Of a stretch of 64,000 nucleotides of DNA, positions 1 to 10,406 are shown in pieces (within the stretch, counting starts at the first letter, position 1; the number at the start of each line of letters is the position of its first letter). A program made the position numbers and the translations under genes. The notes under the pieces were generated by a model, which searched no databases, had not been told where the DNA came from, and worked only from the letters and a program-made list of their open reading frames with translations. Where the stretch lies: the NCBI GenBank assembly GCA_018340375.1, contig JAFFJZ010000135.1:29392-93391 (forward strand), in the 5' to 3' direction. Source of the stretch: Gonatopus flavifemur. Lineage: Eukaryota > Arthropoda > Insecta > Hymenoptera > Dryinidae.

Positions 1-1247
1 TAAACCGACACCATCAAAGGGCTCCAGTGTATATCCGTCCTCCGAGCGGAAGGGCCATGAGTTTTTCCCCGCTCATCCCTTCATAGCTCGAAGAGTGGAT
101 ATACGAGTTCATTTTTAGATTTTTCACCAGGGAAAGCATAAACCCCTAGTGGACCTTTCGTAGCGCCGGCATCCTCACTCGAGAGACAACGCCCCAGAGA
201 GGGAGAGAGAAAGAGTACTTACTTTTTTGAACGGTTTTAAGCGCGGTTGAGAGAAGACTGACTGCCCGATGGCAATCGCCGACCAAGAAGGAAATCTATG
301 GTGAAAAGTGGGAGGTTGATTGTTCTCAGCCTAATCAGAACTTCAACATGCCACCAAGATTTCTAGGAAATCCGGTGTCAAATTTCCCTGCCGATGGGCC
401 TTTGTACGTAACTCATCGCTGCTGAGGCCTGCATTTTGCTGGCCCCACCAATGGAAAGCCACGGCACGTGGGTCCCGGGGGCAATCAACCGTGTGTCCAA
501 AAGAAAGGAATATGAGAATTTAGAATTCTGGCGATCACGTATATACACATGCATACAAATGTATATATGAATACATACATACACCCGCATACACGTGAAT
601 AGCTATTGTAACTAGGTTCAGCAACAGCCATCGTGCAAGTCATAAGCATAAGAGGAAAAAAAGGTTGGAGATGGCGTGAAGAAGGGAAAAAAAACGACAT
701 AGTAGAAAGAGGCACCCGTTGTGTGGTCACGCCGAGGCATAAAACGAGGGGGAGAGAAGAGGTAGAGAATGAGGGAAAGAGAGAAATATTACGAGTTGCT
801 TCGTCGCTCGTCGATGCACAATCGACGTTCAAGGAAATTTCAAACGAAATATAATTCTGTGAAGTCAGTGAAATTGTTTCGAAATTAGGTTCACGTTCAC
901 TTAAGTTGAATTATAATTGTATCGTCAATTATTGTATAGAATTTTCGAAAAATTTCGTGGAAAATTTCCTCGAACGTGACATATATGTTTTATATGTGAT
1001 CCACAATTGTTGATCTACCAATTCGGAGTTCATATATGATCCATATATAATTTTCAAGAATGAGCGGGAGTTCATATACGTGAAAGGAGTCGCTTCTTTC
1101 AAGCGACCGGCGGTGGCTCCAGTGGAAGGGGGATGGAGTCCGGTCCCAACGAACCGCGTTCAATTCTCGTAGGAAATACTTTTTTTATACCCCTCAATAA
1201 ATGGAAATAAATCATATATGGGTCATATATGGATCATATATGGTTCA
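1..1247. other. Non-coding 5' region with AT-rich simple repeats
   Basis: No open frame here resembles a known protein. The stretch 541-600 is a TACA/TATG-rich simple repeat. From about 1016 to 1075 and again at 1208-1247 there are scattered copies of the motif TCATATATGG with variable last base, the same minisatellite that continues beyond the Copia element. A G/A-rich block lies at 640-790. I see nothing else supportable. Confidence 0.6.
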
Positions 1248-1457
1248 TGTTGAATTATGCGGCAATTCCATTCTTTTATGTATGAATCACTAGGTGGCGC
1301 TACTGTAATTATAGAGAGATTGTACGTCGTTTATTCTTCTGTTGTTGGTCGTGTCACCTCGGAGAGAAGAGCCGTGTCATACTTTGTATGAAAAACATCC
1401 TCGATGAATAATAAATTGAATACATTTCAATCAACATAAAAGTGAGCTAGTTCAATA
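1248..1457 (+). repeat. Copia 5' LTR
   Basis: A 210-bp long terminal repeat matches 5307-5516 except for about 12 substitutions. It starts TGTTGAATTA and ends CAATA. It holds the presumed promoter and polyadenylation signal (AATAAATTGAA near the 3' end, where AATAAA can be read). Confidence 0.93.
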
Positions 1458-1472
1458 GGTTATGGGCTCAGG
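1458..1472 (+). promoter_or_regulatory. Copia primer binding site (half tRNA-iMet)
   Basis: Immediately after the 5' LTR the sequence GGTTATGGGCTCAGG resembles the Drosophila copia primer site, which pairs with the anticodon-stem half of initiator tRNA-Met rather than its 3' end. One mismatch to the expected GGGCCCAG is visible. This position would prime minus-strand DNA synthesis. Confidence 0.65.
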
Positions 1473-1545
1473 ACGCGAAGTGAAAATATAATGTTTGAAT
1501 CGTGTGATCTCCCGTCTGTTGTATATCATTGGAAAAAAGGGAGGC

Positions 1546-2376
1546 ATGGCGTCATCCTTAAACAATGTACAAAACATCAAATTGTTCGATGGAAGCAATT
1601 TTCTCAGTTGGGAATTTAGACTGAAGCTTTTTTTGGGAAAAAAGATGAACTATCAACAACACTTGAGGAACATGAAGAAAATGTACGGCAATCGGAAGCA
1701 TTTGAGAAGAACGATATTAAAGCAAGAAACACGATTGCGCAATGGCTGGATGACAGTGTGATTGACACGGTTAAGGATAAACAGACGGCCAAGGAAATGT
1801 ATGATGCCCTGAAATCCACATACGTTGAAAAGGGAATTGCAGCTCAAGTGGAATTACAGAAAAAGTTACGGAATAAGCAATTTACTACAGGAAGTCTCAG
1901 TGACTTCATTCAAAATCTAGAAAGTACAGTCTCGAATTTGAAAGCATGTGGCGGAACGATACAAGATGGCGACGTAGTGACGCAGTTACTGTCAGCGATG
2001 CCGGATAAGTATAAATCAGTAACTTCTGCTATCGATGTTTTGTATACAAAAAATCCCGATGAAATTGATTTACACTTTGTGAAAAACAAATTATTACAGG
2101 AAGAAGCACGTATAAATTCAAGTGACAATGTGCATCGTGAGGTATCTGAAAATGTTGCGTTCACAGGAAAGAAACATTTTAATAGTTATCGTCACAAAAA
2201 ATAACGTGAAGCCACAGAAGAATTCCGATAGATGGCAGAGAGATCGAGCTGAAGGAAGTGAACAAGGATTTCCATTCAACTGTCATGCTTGTGGGAAAAA
2301 AGGACATAAACGAGCTGATTGTAGGGTTGTGAAACCACAAAATACTTCTTATGTGGGAAAACCCGATGATTCTTAG
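1546..2376 (+). pseudogene. Copia gag, frameshifted
   Basis: The nucleocapsid-type Gag protein of the Copia element would assemble the intracellular particle and bind element RNA. The likely start is the ATG at 1546. The N-terminus has the Copia Gag pattern in which LFDGSNFLSW is followed by a basic/acidic stretch. A frameshift lies near the A-run at about 1634-1645. The frame resumes in the 1758-2204 segment with the long helical Gag core, and a second shift leads to a CCHC zinc knuckle (CHACGKKGHKRADC, about 2281-2322). There are at least two frame changes, so no full protein can be made. Confidence 0.85.
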
Positions 2377-2385
2377 ATAAGTTTT

Positions 2386-3480
2386 ATGACACATGAAAAA
2401 ACAAGTGAATCACACATGGAATCGGAGAGTATTGGACACGTAACTTCATTATTGTCATCAGATGGAAAAATACCTTTTATTGTCAATTCTGGAGCGACGA
2501 ATCATTTAATTAATTTGGAATACAGTCAATATTTGGTGGATACAAAACCGATAAATTGTGGGATTCAAGTTGCTAAACGTGGTGTAACTGTGAAGGCTCA
2601 AAAATGTGGAAAATTATGTCTGAAATCATCAGATGGTAGACCAGTGACTTTGTGTGATGTGCTTCAAGTAAATGATCTGGAAATGAATTTACTATCGGTA
2701 AACAAGGTTGAAAGTTGTGGATTTAAAGTGTTATTTGAAGATCACAGAGTGAAAATCTTGGATAAACAACTGAAATTAATTATCGAAGGACACATGCATG
2801 GAAATCTGTATGTCATAATGTTCGACTCCAAACTATATAATATGAACGTTGGGAAGTATGATGAAAATTATATGCATCGAAAAATGGGTCAATCCAGTGT
2901 TTATCCGCTCAAAGGTGTATGTGAAATATGTTTAAAGGGTAAACAAACAAGATTTTCATTCAAGAGCATATCAGAAGACACAAAATCTCAAAGACTGTTG
3001 GAAGTTGTCTCTTCAGATGTTGCTGGCCCAATTCAACCAGCTACACATGACGGAATGCGTTATTATGTGACATTTATTGATCATTTTTTTCATTTTACGT
3101 ATATTTATCTCATGAAAAATAAGAGTTAAGTGATCAAAAAATTCAAAGAATATCTATCAATGGTTTCAGTGAAGTTTTAAAAAGGAATATCACGTTTCCG
3201 TTGTGATTGGGGGGGTGAATACTCGTCAAAAGAATTCAAAAAGTTGTGTCGAGATAACGGAATTCGAATTGAATATAACATCCCAAGAAATCCTGAACAA
3301 GATGGAGTTAGTGAAAGAATGAATAGAACCATCATGAATATGACGAGATGCTTGTTAGAAGACTCAAAATTACCGGAATCTTTGTGGGTTGAAGCAGTAC
3401 GGACCGCAGTGTATACGATAAATCGATTACCAACATCAGCTATCAAAAAAAGGATTTACCGGCTACTTTATGGTACAATA
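2386..3480 (+). pseudogene. Copia pol 5' part: protease and integrase
   Basis: The frame starting at 2386 carries the retropepsin-like segment IVNSGATNHLI. The catalytic Asp of the usual DSGA motif is Asn here (codon 2485-2487 AAT), so the protease should be inactive. Next come the GAG-pre-integrase zinc segment (CEICLKGKQ, about 2920-2945) and the start of the integrase core with the first Asp in SSDVAGP. A stop at 3127-3129 and a shifted frame interrupt it. The second Asp (CDWGGEY, near 3205) and the catalytic Glu (DGVSERMNRT, near 3302) follow in later frames. The D-D-E set is therefore still recognisable but disconnected. Confidence 0.85.
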
Positions 3481-4282
3481 AAGCCGTAAATTTGGATAAC
3501 ATAAGAATTTTGGGATCAGTTTCTTATGCTCATATCCCAAGAGAAGATCGTCAAGGAAAATTGGATGACAGATGTAAAAAACTATTGATGATAGGATACA
3601 CAAATAATGGATATCGCCTGTAGGATGCGGTACATAAAAAAGTAGTAGTTGCAAAAAGTGTCATATTCAATGAAGCTCAAAATGAAAGAGAGAAATTATT
3701 ACCTATGTGTGTCTCGTGGAATGATGGAGAACATGAAGAAACGAATGAGGAAGAAGAAACATTTGAAGGAGCACAAGATATAAGTCAAGGAGAAAAGGAT
3801 GAAGAAAATGTAGGTGTACGAAGAAGTGGTAGACAAACAAAGTTGCCATAGAGATTTGAAGAATATGAAATGAACCTAATGGCAGCACTGACTGCAGGAA
3901 TTTTGCCAACGGAGGTCCCGCAAACTTATAAAGAAGCCATGCAAGATAATGAATGGGAAAAGGCCGTATAAACAGGAAGATGATTTTCAAGACCTATATT
4001 CTCCAGTAGCAAGGATGGTGTCACTCAGAATTATATTATCAATTGCCATGGAAAAGAATTACACCATTCATCAGATGGACGTTAAATCAGCGTTTTTAAA
4101 CGGAACTTCGAAGGAACCAGTATATATGAAGATTCCGGATGGCATTTCGGAAACCATAGGTTATTGTTGTCGTTTAAAAAGGGCACTCTGGGCTTAAACA
4201 AAGTCCAAGATGCTGGTATGAATGTTTAAGCAAATTCTTCAAAAGTATTGGCTTCTTAAGATCACAATTAGATCCTTGTATA
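3481..4282 (+). pseudogene. Copia pol middle: integrase C-terminus to RT fingers
   Basis: This stretch links integrase to reverse transcriptase and is fragmented into short frames. The segment 3520-3860 has the variable acidic Copia linker. From 3949 the RT fingers appear (LYSPVARMVSLRIILSIA, MDVKSAFLNG; the first catalytic Asp is in MDVKSAFL). A stop at 4195-4197 interrupts before the rest of the palm. Confidence 0.75.
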
Positions 4283-5272
4283 TTGATAAAAGATGATACG
4301 TACATTTTAGTATGGGTAGATGATATATTATTTGTTTCCAATAACGTCAATGATACAAGAATTCTGAAAAATCATTTAATATCACAATTTGAAATGAAAG
4401 ATTTGACAAGTAATGATCAAAAGTTTATGTTTTTGGGTATAGAATTTGAAAAGATTGGAAACTCTCTATTTATATCTCAAAAAATTTTGAACCGTTTCAA
4501 TATGAAAGATTGTCAAGGAAGCGTGTTACCTGTACAGCCAAAACTAAATCTATCATCAGAAGAAATTGATGAAAAAAGTATGGATTCGATTCCTTATCGT
4601 GAACTGATCGGATGTTTAATGTATATTATGTTGGGCAGTAGGCCTGATATTTGTTTTTCAGTAACTTATTTCAGTCAGTTTCAAAATTGTTTTAATTCAA
4701 TACATTGGAAGCATCTGAAAAACATTCTGAAATATCTGAAACACACACAGAACTATGCATTGGAGTTTGTTGGATATAATACATTGTCAACATGTAATCT
4801 TAGTGCTTATGTTGATGCCGATTTTGCAAACAACATTAGTGACAGGAAAAGTATAACAGGATTCATTTTGAAAAATAATAATAATACTATATTCTGGAGA
4901 TCTAAAAAACAATCAGTTGTGGCTGTATCAAGTTCAGAAGCTGAGTATGTTGCTTTGGCAGAATGTGTGATGGAATGTTTATTCGTAAAACAACTAATAG
5001 AAGAATTATTGAATAGACCAGTAGATCCAGTTAACGTTTTCGAAGATAATGAATCATGCATAAACATGGCATCTACTTTAGAAACTAAGAGGTCCAAACA
5101 CATTGACGTAGAATATCATTTTGTAAGAAATGATCTTATTGAAAAGAAAATATCACTTCATTATATATCGACAAATGAGCGGATTGCAGATACAGTAACA
5201 AAAGCTCTTCCTTTAACTAAGGTCTCATATTTTAGAGAGAAGTTGGGTGTTATAAGTAAAGATACACTATAA
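4283..5272 (+). CDS. Copia RT palm and RNase H, open fragment
   Basis: A 329-codon open frame has the RT catalytic box near its N-terminus (WVDDILFVS, the Copia YVDD equivalent, about 4314). RNase H follows in the Copia style: YVDADFA (first Asp), a serine-rich SSSEAEYVALAE block, EDNESCINMA and HIDVEYHFVR. It is the 3' part of a broken pol and has no initiator context of its own, so independent expression is doubtful. It ends 34 bp before the 3' LTR, next to the polypurine tract. Confidence 0.85.
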   Translation: MIKDDTYILVWVDDILFVSNNVNDTRILKNHLISQFEMKDLTSNDQKFMFLGIEFEKIGNSLFISQKILNRFNMKDCQGSVLPVQPKLNLSSEEIDEKSMDSIPYRELIGCLMYIMLGSRPDICFSVTYFSQFQNCFNSIHWKHLKNILKYLKHTQNYALEFVGYNTLSTCNLSAYVDADFANNISDRKSITGFILKNNNNTIFWRSKKQSVVAVSSSEAEYVALAECVMECLFVKQLIEELLNRPVDPVNVFEDNESCINMASTLETKRSKHIDVEYHFVRNDLIEKKISLHYISTNERIADTVTKALPLTKVSYFREKLGVISKDTL

Positions 5273-5292
5273 GGATTTTCATAATACTTGCA

Positions 5293-5306
5293 GAATTGAG
5301 GGGGAA
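5293..5306 (+). promoter_or_regulatory. Copia polypurine tract
   Basis: The purine-rich run GAATTGAGGGGGAA directly precedes the 3' LTR, the expected site of plus-strand priming during reverse transcription. Confidence 0.75.
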
Positions 5307-5516
5307 TGTTGAATTACGCGGGAATTCTGTTCTTTTATGTATGAATCACTAGGTGGCGCTACTGTAATTATAAAGAGATTGTACGTCGTTTATTTTTCTC
5401 TTGTTGGTCGTGTCACCTCGGAGAGAAAAGCCGTGTCATACTTTGTATTAAAAACATTCTCGATGAATAATAAATTGAATACATTTTAATCAACATAAAA
5501 GTGAGCTAGTTCGATA
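5307..5516 (+). repeat. Copia 3' LTR
   Basis: This 210-bp direct repeat is the partner of 1248-1457. It is followed by GTTCA (5517-5521), which matches the five bases before the 5' LTR (1243-1247) and is therefore the target-site duplication. Confidence 0.93.
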
Positions 5517-5745
5517 GTTCATATATGGTTCATATATGGGTCATATATGGATCATATATGGTTCATATATGGGTCATATATGGATCATATATGGTTCATA
5601 TATGGGTCATATATGGATCATATTTGGTTCATATATGGTTCATATATGTTTGGATCATTCATAACATATATGATCCATGTATGGTTTATATATGGTTTAT
5701 ATATGGGGGCATATATGGGTCATATATGGGTCATATATGGTGCAT
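5517..5745. repeat. TCATATATGGN minisatellite
   Basis: About 18 tandem copies of an 11-bp unit, TCATATATGG plus one variable base, form a higher-order pattern in which the variable base cycles T, G, A (33-bp period) before degenerating from about 5655. The same array lies left of the Copia element (1208-1247), so the retrotransposon split one array. Open frames reading repeated VHIW/YGSYM across it are artefacts. Confidence 0.9.
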
Positions 5746-5779
5746 TTCCACTAGGGATCGCAAAAAATTTATTTTCCAG

Positions 5780-7077
5780 TGGGATTGATTTTAGGTGACA
5801 ACCTCGGCCTACATTCCATTCTTGGCTTCACAGAAAGTTTGCGTGCTAATTATTTTTGTAGGTTTTGCTTGACGAAAATAGAACATTTACCCTACGTTTT
5901 CAGTGAGAATCAATGTACTTAACGCGATTTGGCTGATTATGAAACATCTGTAAATGTAAATGACGTCAAATATGGAGGTGTAAAGGAAATGTGTGTTTTC
6001 CATAATATTAATGACCATCATGTAACAAAAAATTTGTCTGTCGATGCTATGCATGACGTGTTAGAAGGCATATGTGCATATGACGTAGCTTTAATTCTGC
6101 ACATATTTATTTATCAAATGAGATACTTTTCTTTAGCAGAACTTAATGGAAGAATTCGCGACTTCAATTATGCATTTAATGACGGTAAAAATAAACCTGC
6201 CGAAATTTTAGAACATCATTTGTAAAAGAATTTACGATTAGCTATGTCATCATCAGAAAGGCTTCCTCTTATAAGGAATTTGTGCCTCATTATTGGTCAT
6301 TTGATACCCGAAAATGATAGTCATTGGCAGTTATTGAAAAAATTGAAGATTTTAGTTGAAATAATTGTAAGTACCAATTTTCCAAGAAATATTCATCATT
6401 ATTTAGAAGTTATGATCACAGAATACTTGAAGCTTCATCCTGCATTATATCCTGGGTGTATGAGACCAAAACACCATTTCTTAATCCATTATCCGCGAGT
6501 GTTAGACGCCACAGGAGGACTTTGGGAAATCTCTTCTATGCGCTTCGAAAGCAAGCACAGGGAAGGAAAAATCATAGCGAGAGCTGCTATCAGCAGAGTG
6601 AATATTCGCAAATCGATTGCTTCTAAGCATCAGATGAGGCTGAACTATCGATTAATTTGCAAAGAAATACAATCAAAGAGTAAAATCATGGGTCCAAAAA
6701 GAACTGTTGATTTATTACAATTGCAAGATGAGTTGGCAAATTCTGATATTATATTACCAAACTTCAAAGAATACGTTAATCATGTCAGCTGGTTGAAGTA
6801 CAATGGCAAAATAATCAAAAGAAACTTGATTTTCATGATACCATGCGAAGAAGGCTCATGTTTTCATTTGATCCACTCTATTCTTGGTGATTCACATGAC
6901 AATCCATTATTCATTACAAAATTGTGTTTTTAATGATCATTCACAGGCCTATAAAATTATGAATAATGAAAATTACGATTGGCAAACTCCAGATCATACT
7001 TACTTGAGTTATGTAAATATTACAGATATGTATAAAAGAAGTGATGGTTTCCATTATATTATTAAAAAATGGATATA
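5780..7077 (+). pseudogene. Transposase-like protein, possibly CACTA/EnSpm, 5' truncated
   Basis: One reading frame runs from about 5785 to 6933 with only two in-frame stops (TAA at 5920-5922 and 6223-6225), then shifts frame to reach 7077. Recognisable segments are GDNLGLHSILGF, a CRFC cysteine pair, DAMHDVLEG, RPKHHFLIHYP and MRFESKHREGK. The DxMH and PKHH...HYP pattern is widespread in repetitive insect proteins and recalls CACTA-type transposases, but I assign the superfamily only tentatively. A pyrimidine tract plus AG (5768-5779) just before the homology looks like a splice acceptor, so the gene may have had upstream exons not seen here. No terminal repeats were recognised. Confidence 0.55.
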
Positions 7078-7514
7078 AAAAGATGTGTTCCTAACAGAAA
7101 TCAGTTATCCATGATCTGTGTATGTATAGAATACATGTCTATTTGATAAATATATTTCTAAATCGTATCAACTTTATAACTGGTAGATTAATATTTAAAT
7201 ATATGTATATGATTTGAATGTGCTGATGTACACATTTATAATTTTAATATATAATTGCATATGATACCTCACATTTGGAATATTGTTTTTTTATTCATAT
7301 TATACATATGGAATGTTACTGCATGCCACCTTTCTGTTGCCTGTGTGATTTATAAGTCTCCTCTTGCACAGGAGACTTAATATGATATTTGAAAAGTTCG
7401 AAGGGTAACTGTCGCCTTAATTTTGGCACTATGAAGATTAAATACTTGATAGCAATGAAGAAAACGTCCAATTCTACAGTCTTGTATTAGTATCTGATAT
7501 CAAATCAAACCTCA
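7078..7514. other. AT-rich non-coding spacer
   Basis: This is the 3' flank of the transposase-like pseudogene. It contains no recognisable gene or repeat. The left arm of the foldback element begins at 7515. Confidence 0.5.
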
Positions 7515-10403
7515 ATTGAGGGTCCCCATGCAATAACCACGTAGGCGCTCGAGAAGCGGCATAAGTATTCCCCAAGCCGTGACGTCAAGGGTCGAAAAAA
7601 AAATTCGGAATTTCTAAAATCTAGAAATACTGGACAAAAGGGCTTGAAAAATGAATATGAGTCTCCGTTTACGATTTTTTTCTAGGATCAGTAGTTTTCG
7701 AGAAAAAAAATAAAAACTATCTATTCTTTCGCACCACAAATCAATGTTTTCCAATATTGAACTCGTTCAAACTCGGTTATTTTTCTATGTATCTTGATGA
7801 ATCTTGCGGATTATGATTCGTAAGACTTCCCCGAAGACAACAGCGTATAAAAAATTCATAAAAGTTGATAATAAATTACCAATTTTTTAATCCGAAGTGA
7901 AAACCCTGTTTTCCATGCTTTGCATTGAAAAAGTGTCAGGGGAAGTATGAGCTACAAAAAACTTCCAGCGACAAAGTTGTTCACTAGTATATGGACAAAC
8001 TTTGTGGAAAGTTTCAGATCGATTGGACTCTTAGTTCGCGAAATACAACGGTTTATTTATTAACGCGCAACCGAAATTTTTCACCATTTTGCCTCACTCA
8101 CCAACTCAATATAAAGGTCCGTAGGAAAGATTGTGTTCGCTCGATATTTGAACCTGGGTTTATGTGTTTGGGCCCAGGAAATTCGAATATCGAACTATTT
8201 TCGCAAAATTCTGTATTCATTTCTCTTGAATGAACAATTCAATTGTTTATAACGTTATTATGGAAATACTATTAAAAGAGAAACATTTTCTTGACAAAAA
8301 AAGTTTCTTATCCTGCGATAATTAGATTTTGTAAAAAATTTTTATCAAAACACTTATTTTTCATGAGTATCATAAGTATATTTGAATGAATTCACATGGC
8401 CTGTATTACATAAAGTATCAAATTTCTTAAACAACACATTATACAACAAACAAACAACACATGTATTGTTTCTTAAACAATACATTTCAAAAACATTTTC
8501 CTAATACTTTTGAAATTAACTTTGTAATGTTGTGCCTCTCACAAATCGATTGATTCAAATTATCTTATGAAATATCTCTCCCCAAAAGGGGAGAAGAATT
8601 TTTTGATGCATTAATAGCTAAAGTTGAGGAACAGGTGTACAAATAATCGATTTGTGAAAGGCACAACATTACAAAGTTAATTTCAAAGGTATTAGGAAAA
8701 TGTATTATAAAATGTATTGTTTAAAAAACAATACATGTGTTGTTTGTTTGTTGTATAATGTGTTGTTTAAAAAATTTGATACTTTATGTAATACAGGCCA
8801 TGTGAATTTATTCAAATATACTTATGATACTCATGAAAAGACAAGTGTTTTGATAAAAATTTTTGTGTATAAAATCTAATTATCGCAGGATAAGAAACTT
8901 TTGTTGTCAAGAAAATGTTTCTCTTCGGTCAATAGTAGGGGTGTGCAGGTAGCACTTTTTATCGGGTCGGGTTCGGGTATTTGTATTTCTTTTCGGGTCG
9001 GGTCGGGTCGGGTACCCGATTAAATCGGGTTTTCCAAGTCGGGTACCCGAATATAATAAAATCGCTTGAATTTAATACTTTCAACTTCTATTCGAAGTTG
9101 CCATTGCCGTTGATATTTTAAGGACAAATTGTCTTGAGCGATTGTAGGAATAAGGGGATTTCATATGAATTCAATTCTAATATGAAGAATGCCATATTCA
9201 CTACAAGTCTATTGGGGTTGTTACTCCATGTAATTGATTATGCAGCGCATCAAGAAATCTGCAAATTGCTTCATGGAATGTTTATATTTATTTTTTAATT
9301 CAATTGAAAAATATAATCACATTTATATCTCATAAATAATATATTATCTATTTTCGTATTTAGTAACCACAATATAGAATCTTGAACATCAATGAAAATA
9401 AATATTCTTCTTATAAATATCATTCTTTTTTCATATTTTTGAATTTGAATGGAGGGAGCACAACTCTCCCACATGTTTTGTCAGCAATCTTGATTGAGTT
9501 GCTGTCACAATATTTCCTGCTGAGGAAAACGTTTGCTATATTTGAATTACCCGAATGTAATCGGTCCCCGAAAAACTCGGGTGATTAAAAAACCTGACCC
9601 GACCCGATAAAAACCCGATGACTCGGGTACCCGCACCCCCCTAGTTAATAGTATTTCCATAATAACGTTATAAACAATTGAATTGTTCATTCAAGAGAAA
9701 TGAATACAGAATTTTGCGAAAATAGTTCGATATTCGAATTTCCTGGGCCCAAAAACATAAACCCAGGTTCAAATATCGAGCGAACACAATCTTTCCTACG
9801 GACCTTGATATTGAGTTGGTGAATGAGGCAAAATGGTGAAAAATTTCGGTCGCGCGTTAATAAATAAACCGCTGTATTTCGCGAACTAAGAGTCCAATCG
9901 ATCTGAAACTTTCCACAAAGTTTGTCCATATGCTAGTGAACAACTTTGTCGCTGGAAGTTTTTTGTAGCTCATACTTCCCCTGACACTTTTTCAATGCAA
10001 AGCATGGAAAACAGGGTTTTCACTTCGGATTAAAAAATTGGTAATTTATTATCAACTTTTATGAATTTTTTATACGCTGTTGTCTTCGGGGAAGTCTTAC
10101 GAATCATAATCCGCAAGATTCATCAAGATACATAGAAAAATAACCGAGTTTGAACGAGTTCAATATTGGAAAACATTGATTTGTGGTGCGAAAGAATAGA
10201 TAGTTTTTATTTTTTTTCTCGAAAACTACTGATCCTAGAAAAAAATCGTAAACGGAGACTCATATTCATTTTTCAAGCCCTTTTGTCCAGTATTTCTAGA
10301 TTTTAGAAATTCCAAATTTTTTTTCGACCCTTGACGTCCCCTTGGGGGAATACTTATGCCGCTTCTCGAGCGCCTACGTGGTTATTGCATGGGGATCCTC
10401 AAT
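7515..10403. mobile_element. Giant foldback (hairpin) element FB1, about 1-kb arms
   Basis: The left arm (7515 to about 8556) is the reverse complement of the right arm (about 8646 to 10403), leaving a loop of about 90 nt. The right arm is longer only because a 708-bp hAT-like element plus its duplication is inserted in it. The outer ends read ATTGAGG on the left and CCTCAAT on the right, both flanked by TCA (7512-7514 and 10404-10406), a possible 3-bp target duplication. The arms are highly similar by eye. An 80-codon frame appears mirrored at 7991-8233 (+) and 9687-9929 (-) merely because of the symmetry. No transposase is encoded, so it is a non-autonomous foldback element or an inverted duplication. 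Confidence 0.85.
8936..9643. mobile_element. hAT-type non-autonomous element nested in FB1
   Basis: The termini TAGGGGTGTGC at 8936 and GCACCCCCCTA ending at 9643 are inverted repeats with GGGTCGGGT/ACCCGA-rich subterminal sequence. The flanking 8-mers GTCAATAG (8928-8935) and GTTAATAG (9644-9651) differ at one base, consistent with the 8-bp duplication typical of hAT elements. Removing it restores continuity of the FB1 right arm, which shows it inserted after the palindrome formed. The interior has no transposase I can recognise. Confidence 0.82.
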
Positions 10404-10406
10404 TCA

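Larger units (their letters stand above)
1248..5516 (+). mobile_element. Copia (Ty1/copia) LTR retrotransposon, decayed
   Basis: A full-length element is bounded by two 210-bp direct repeats (1248-1457 and 5307-5516) that both start TGTTGAATTA. The 5-bp duplication GTTCA lies directly outside both ends (1243-1247 and 5517-5521). Internal order is gag with a CCHC zinc knuckle, aspartic protease, integrase, reverse transcriptase and RNase H. Integrase before RT defines the Copia superfamily. The LTRs differ at about a dozen positions by eye, so insertion is not very recent. Coding frames are broken by several stops and frameshifts; only the RT/RNase H end remains open over 329 codons. The element is inserted inside a minisatellite. 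Confidence 0.93.

Noticed and set aside
5525..5798. Frames encoding repeated VHIW/YGSYM peptides
   Set aside because: They are translations of the TCATATATGGN minisatellite, whose 33-bp period keeps all frames open.
7991..8233. 80-codon frame repeated almost identically on the opposite strand at 9687-9929
   Set aside because: It is a mirror image produced by the two arms of the FB1 palindrome; no protein similarity and no sign of selection for coding.
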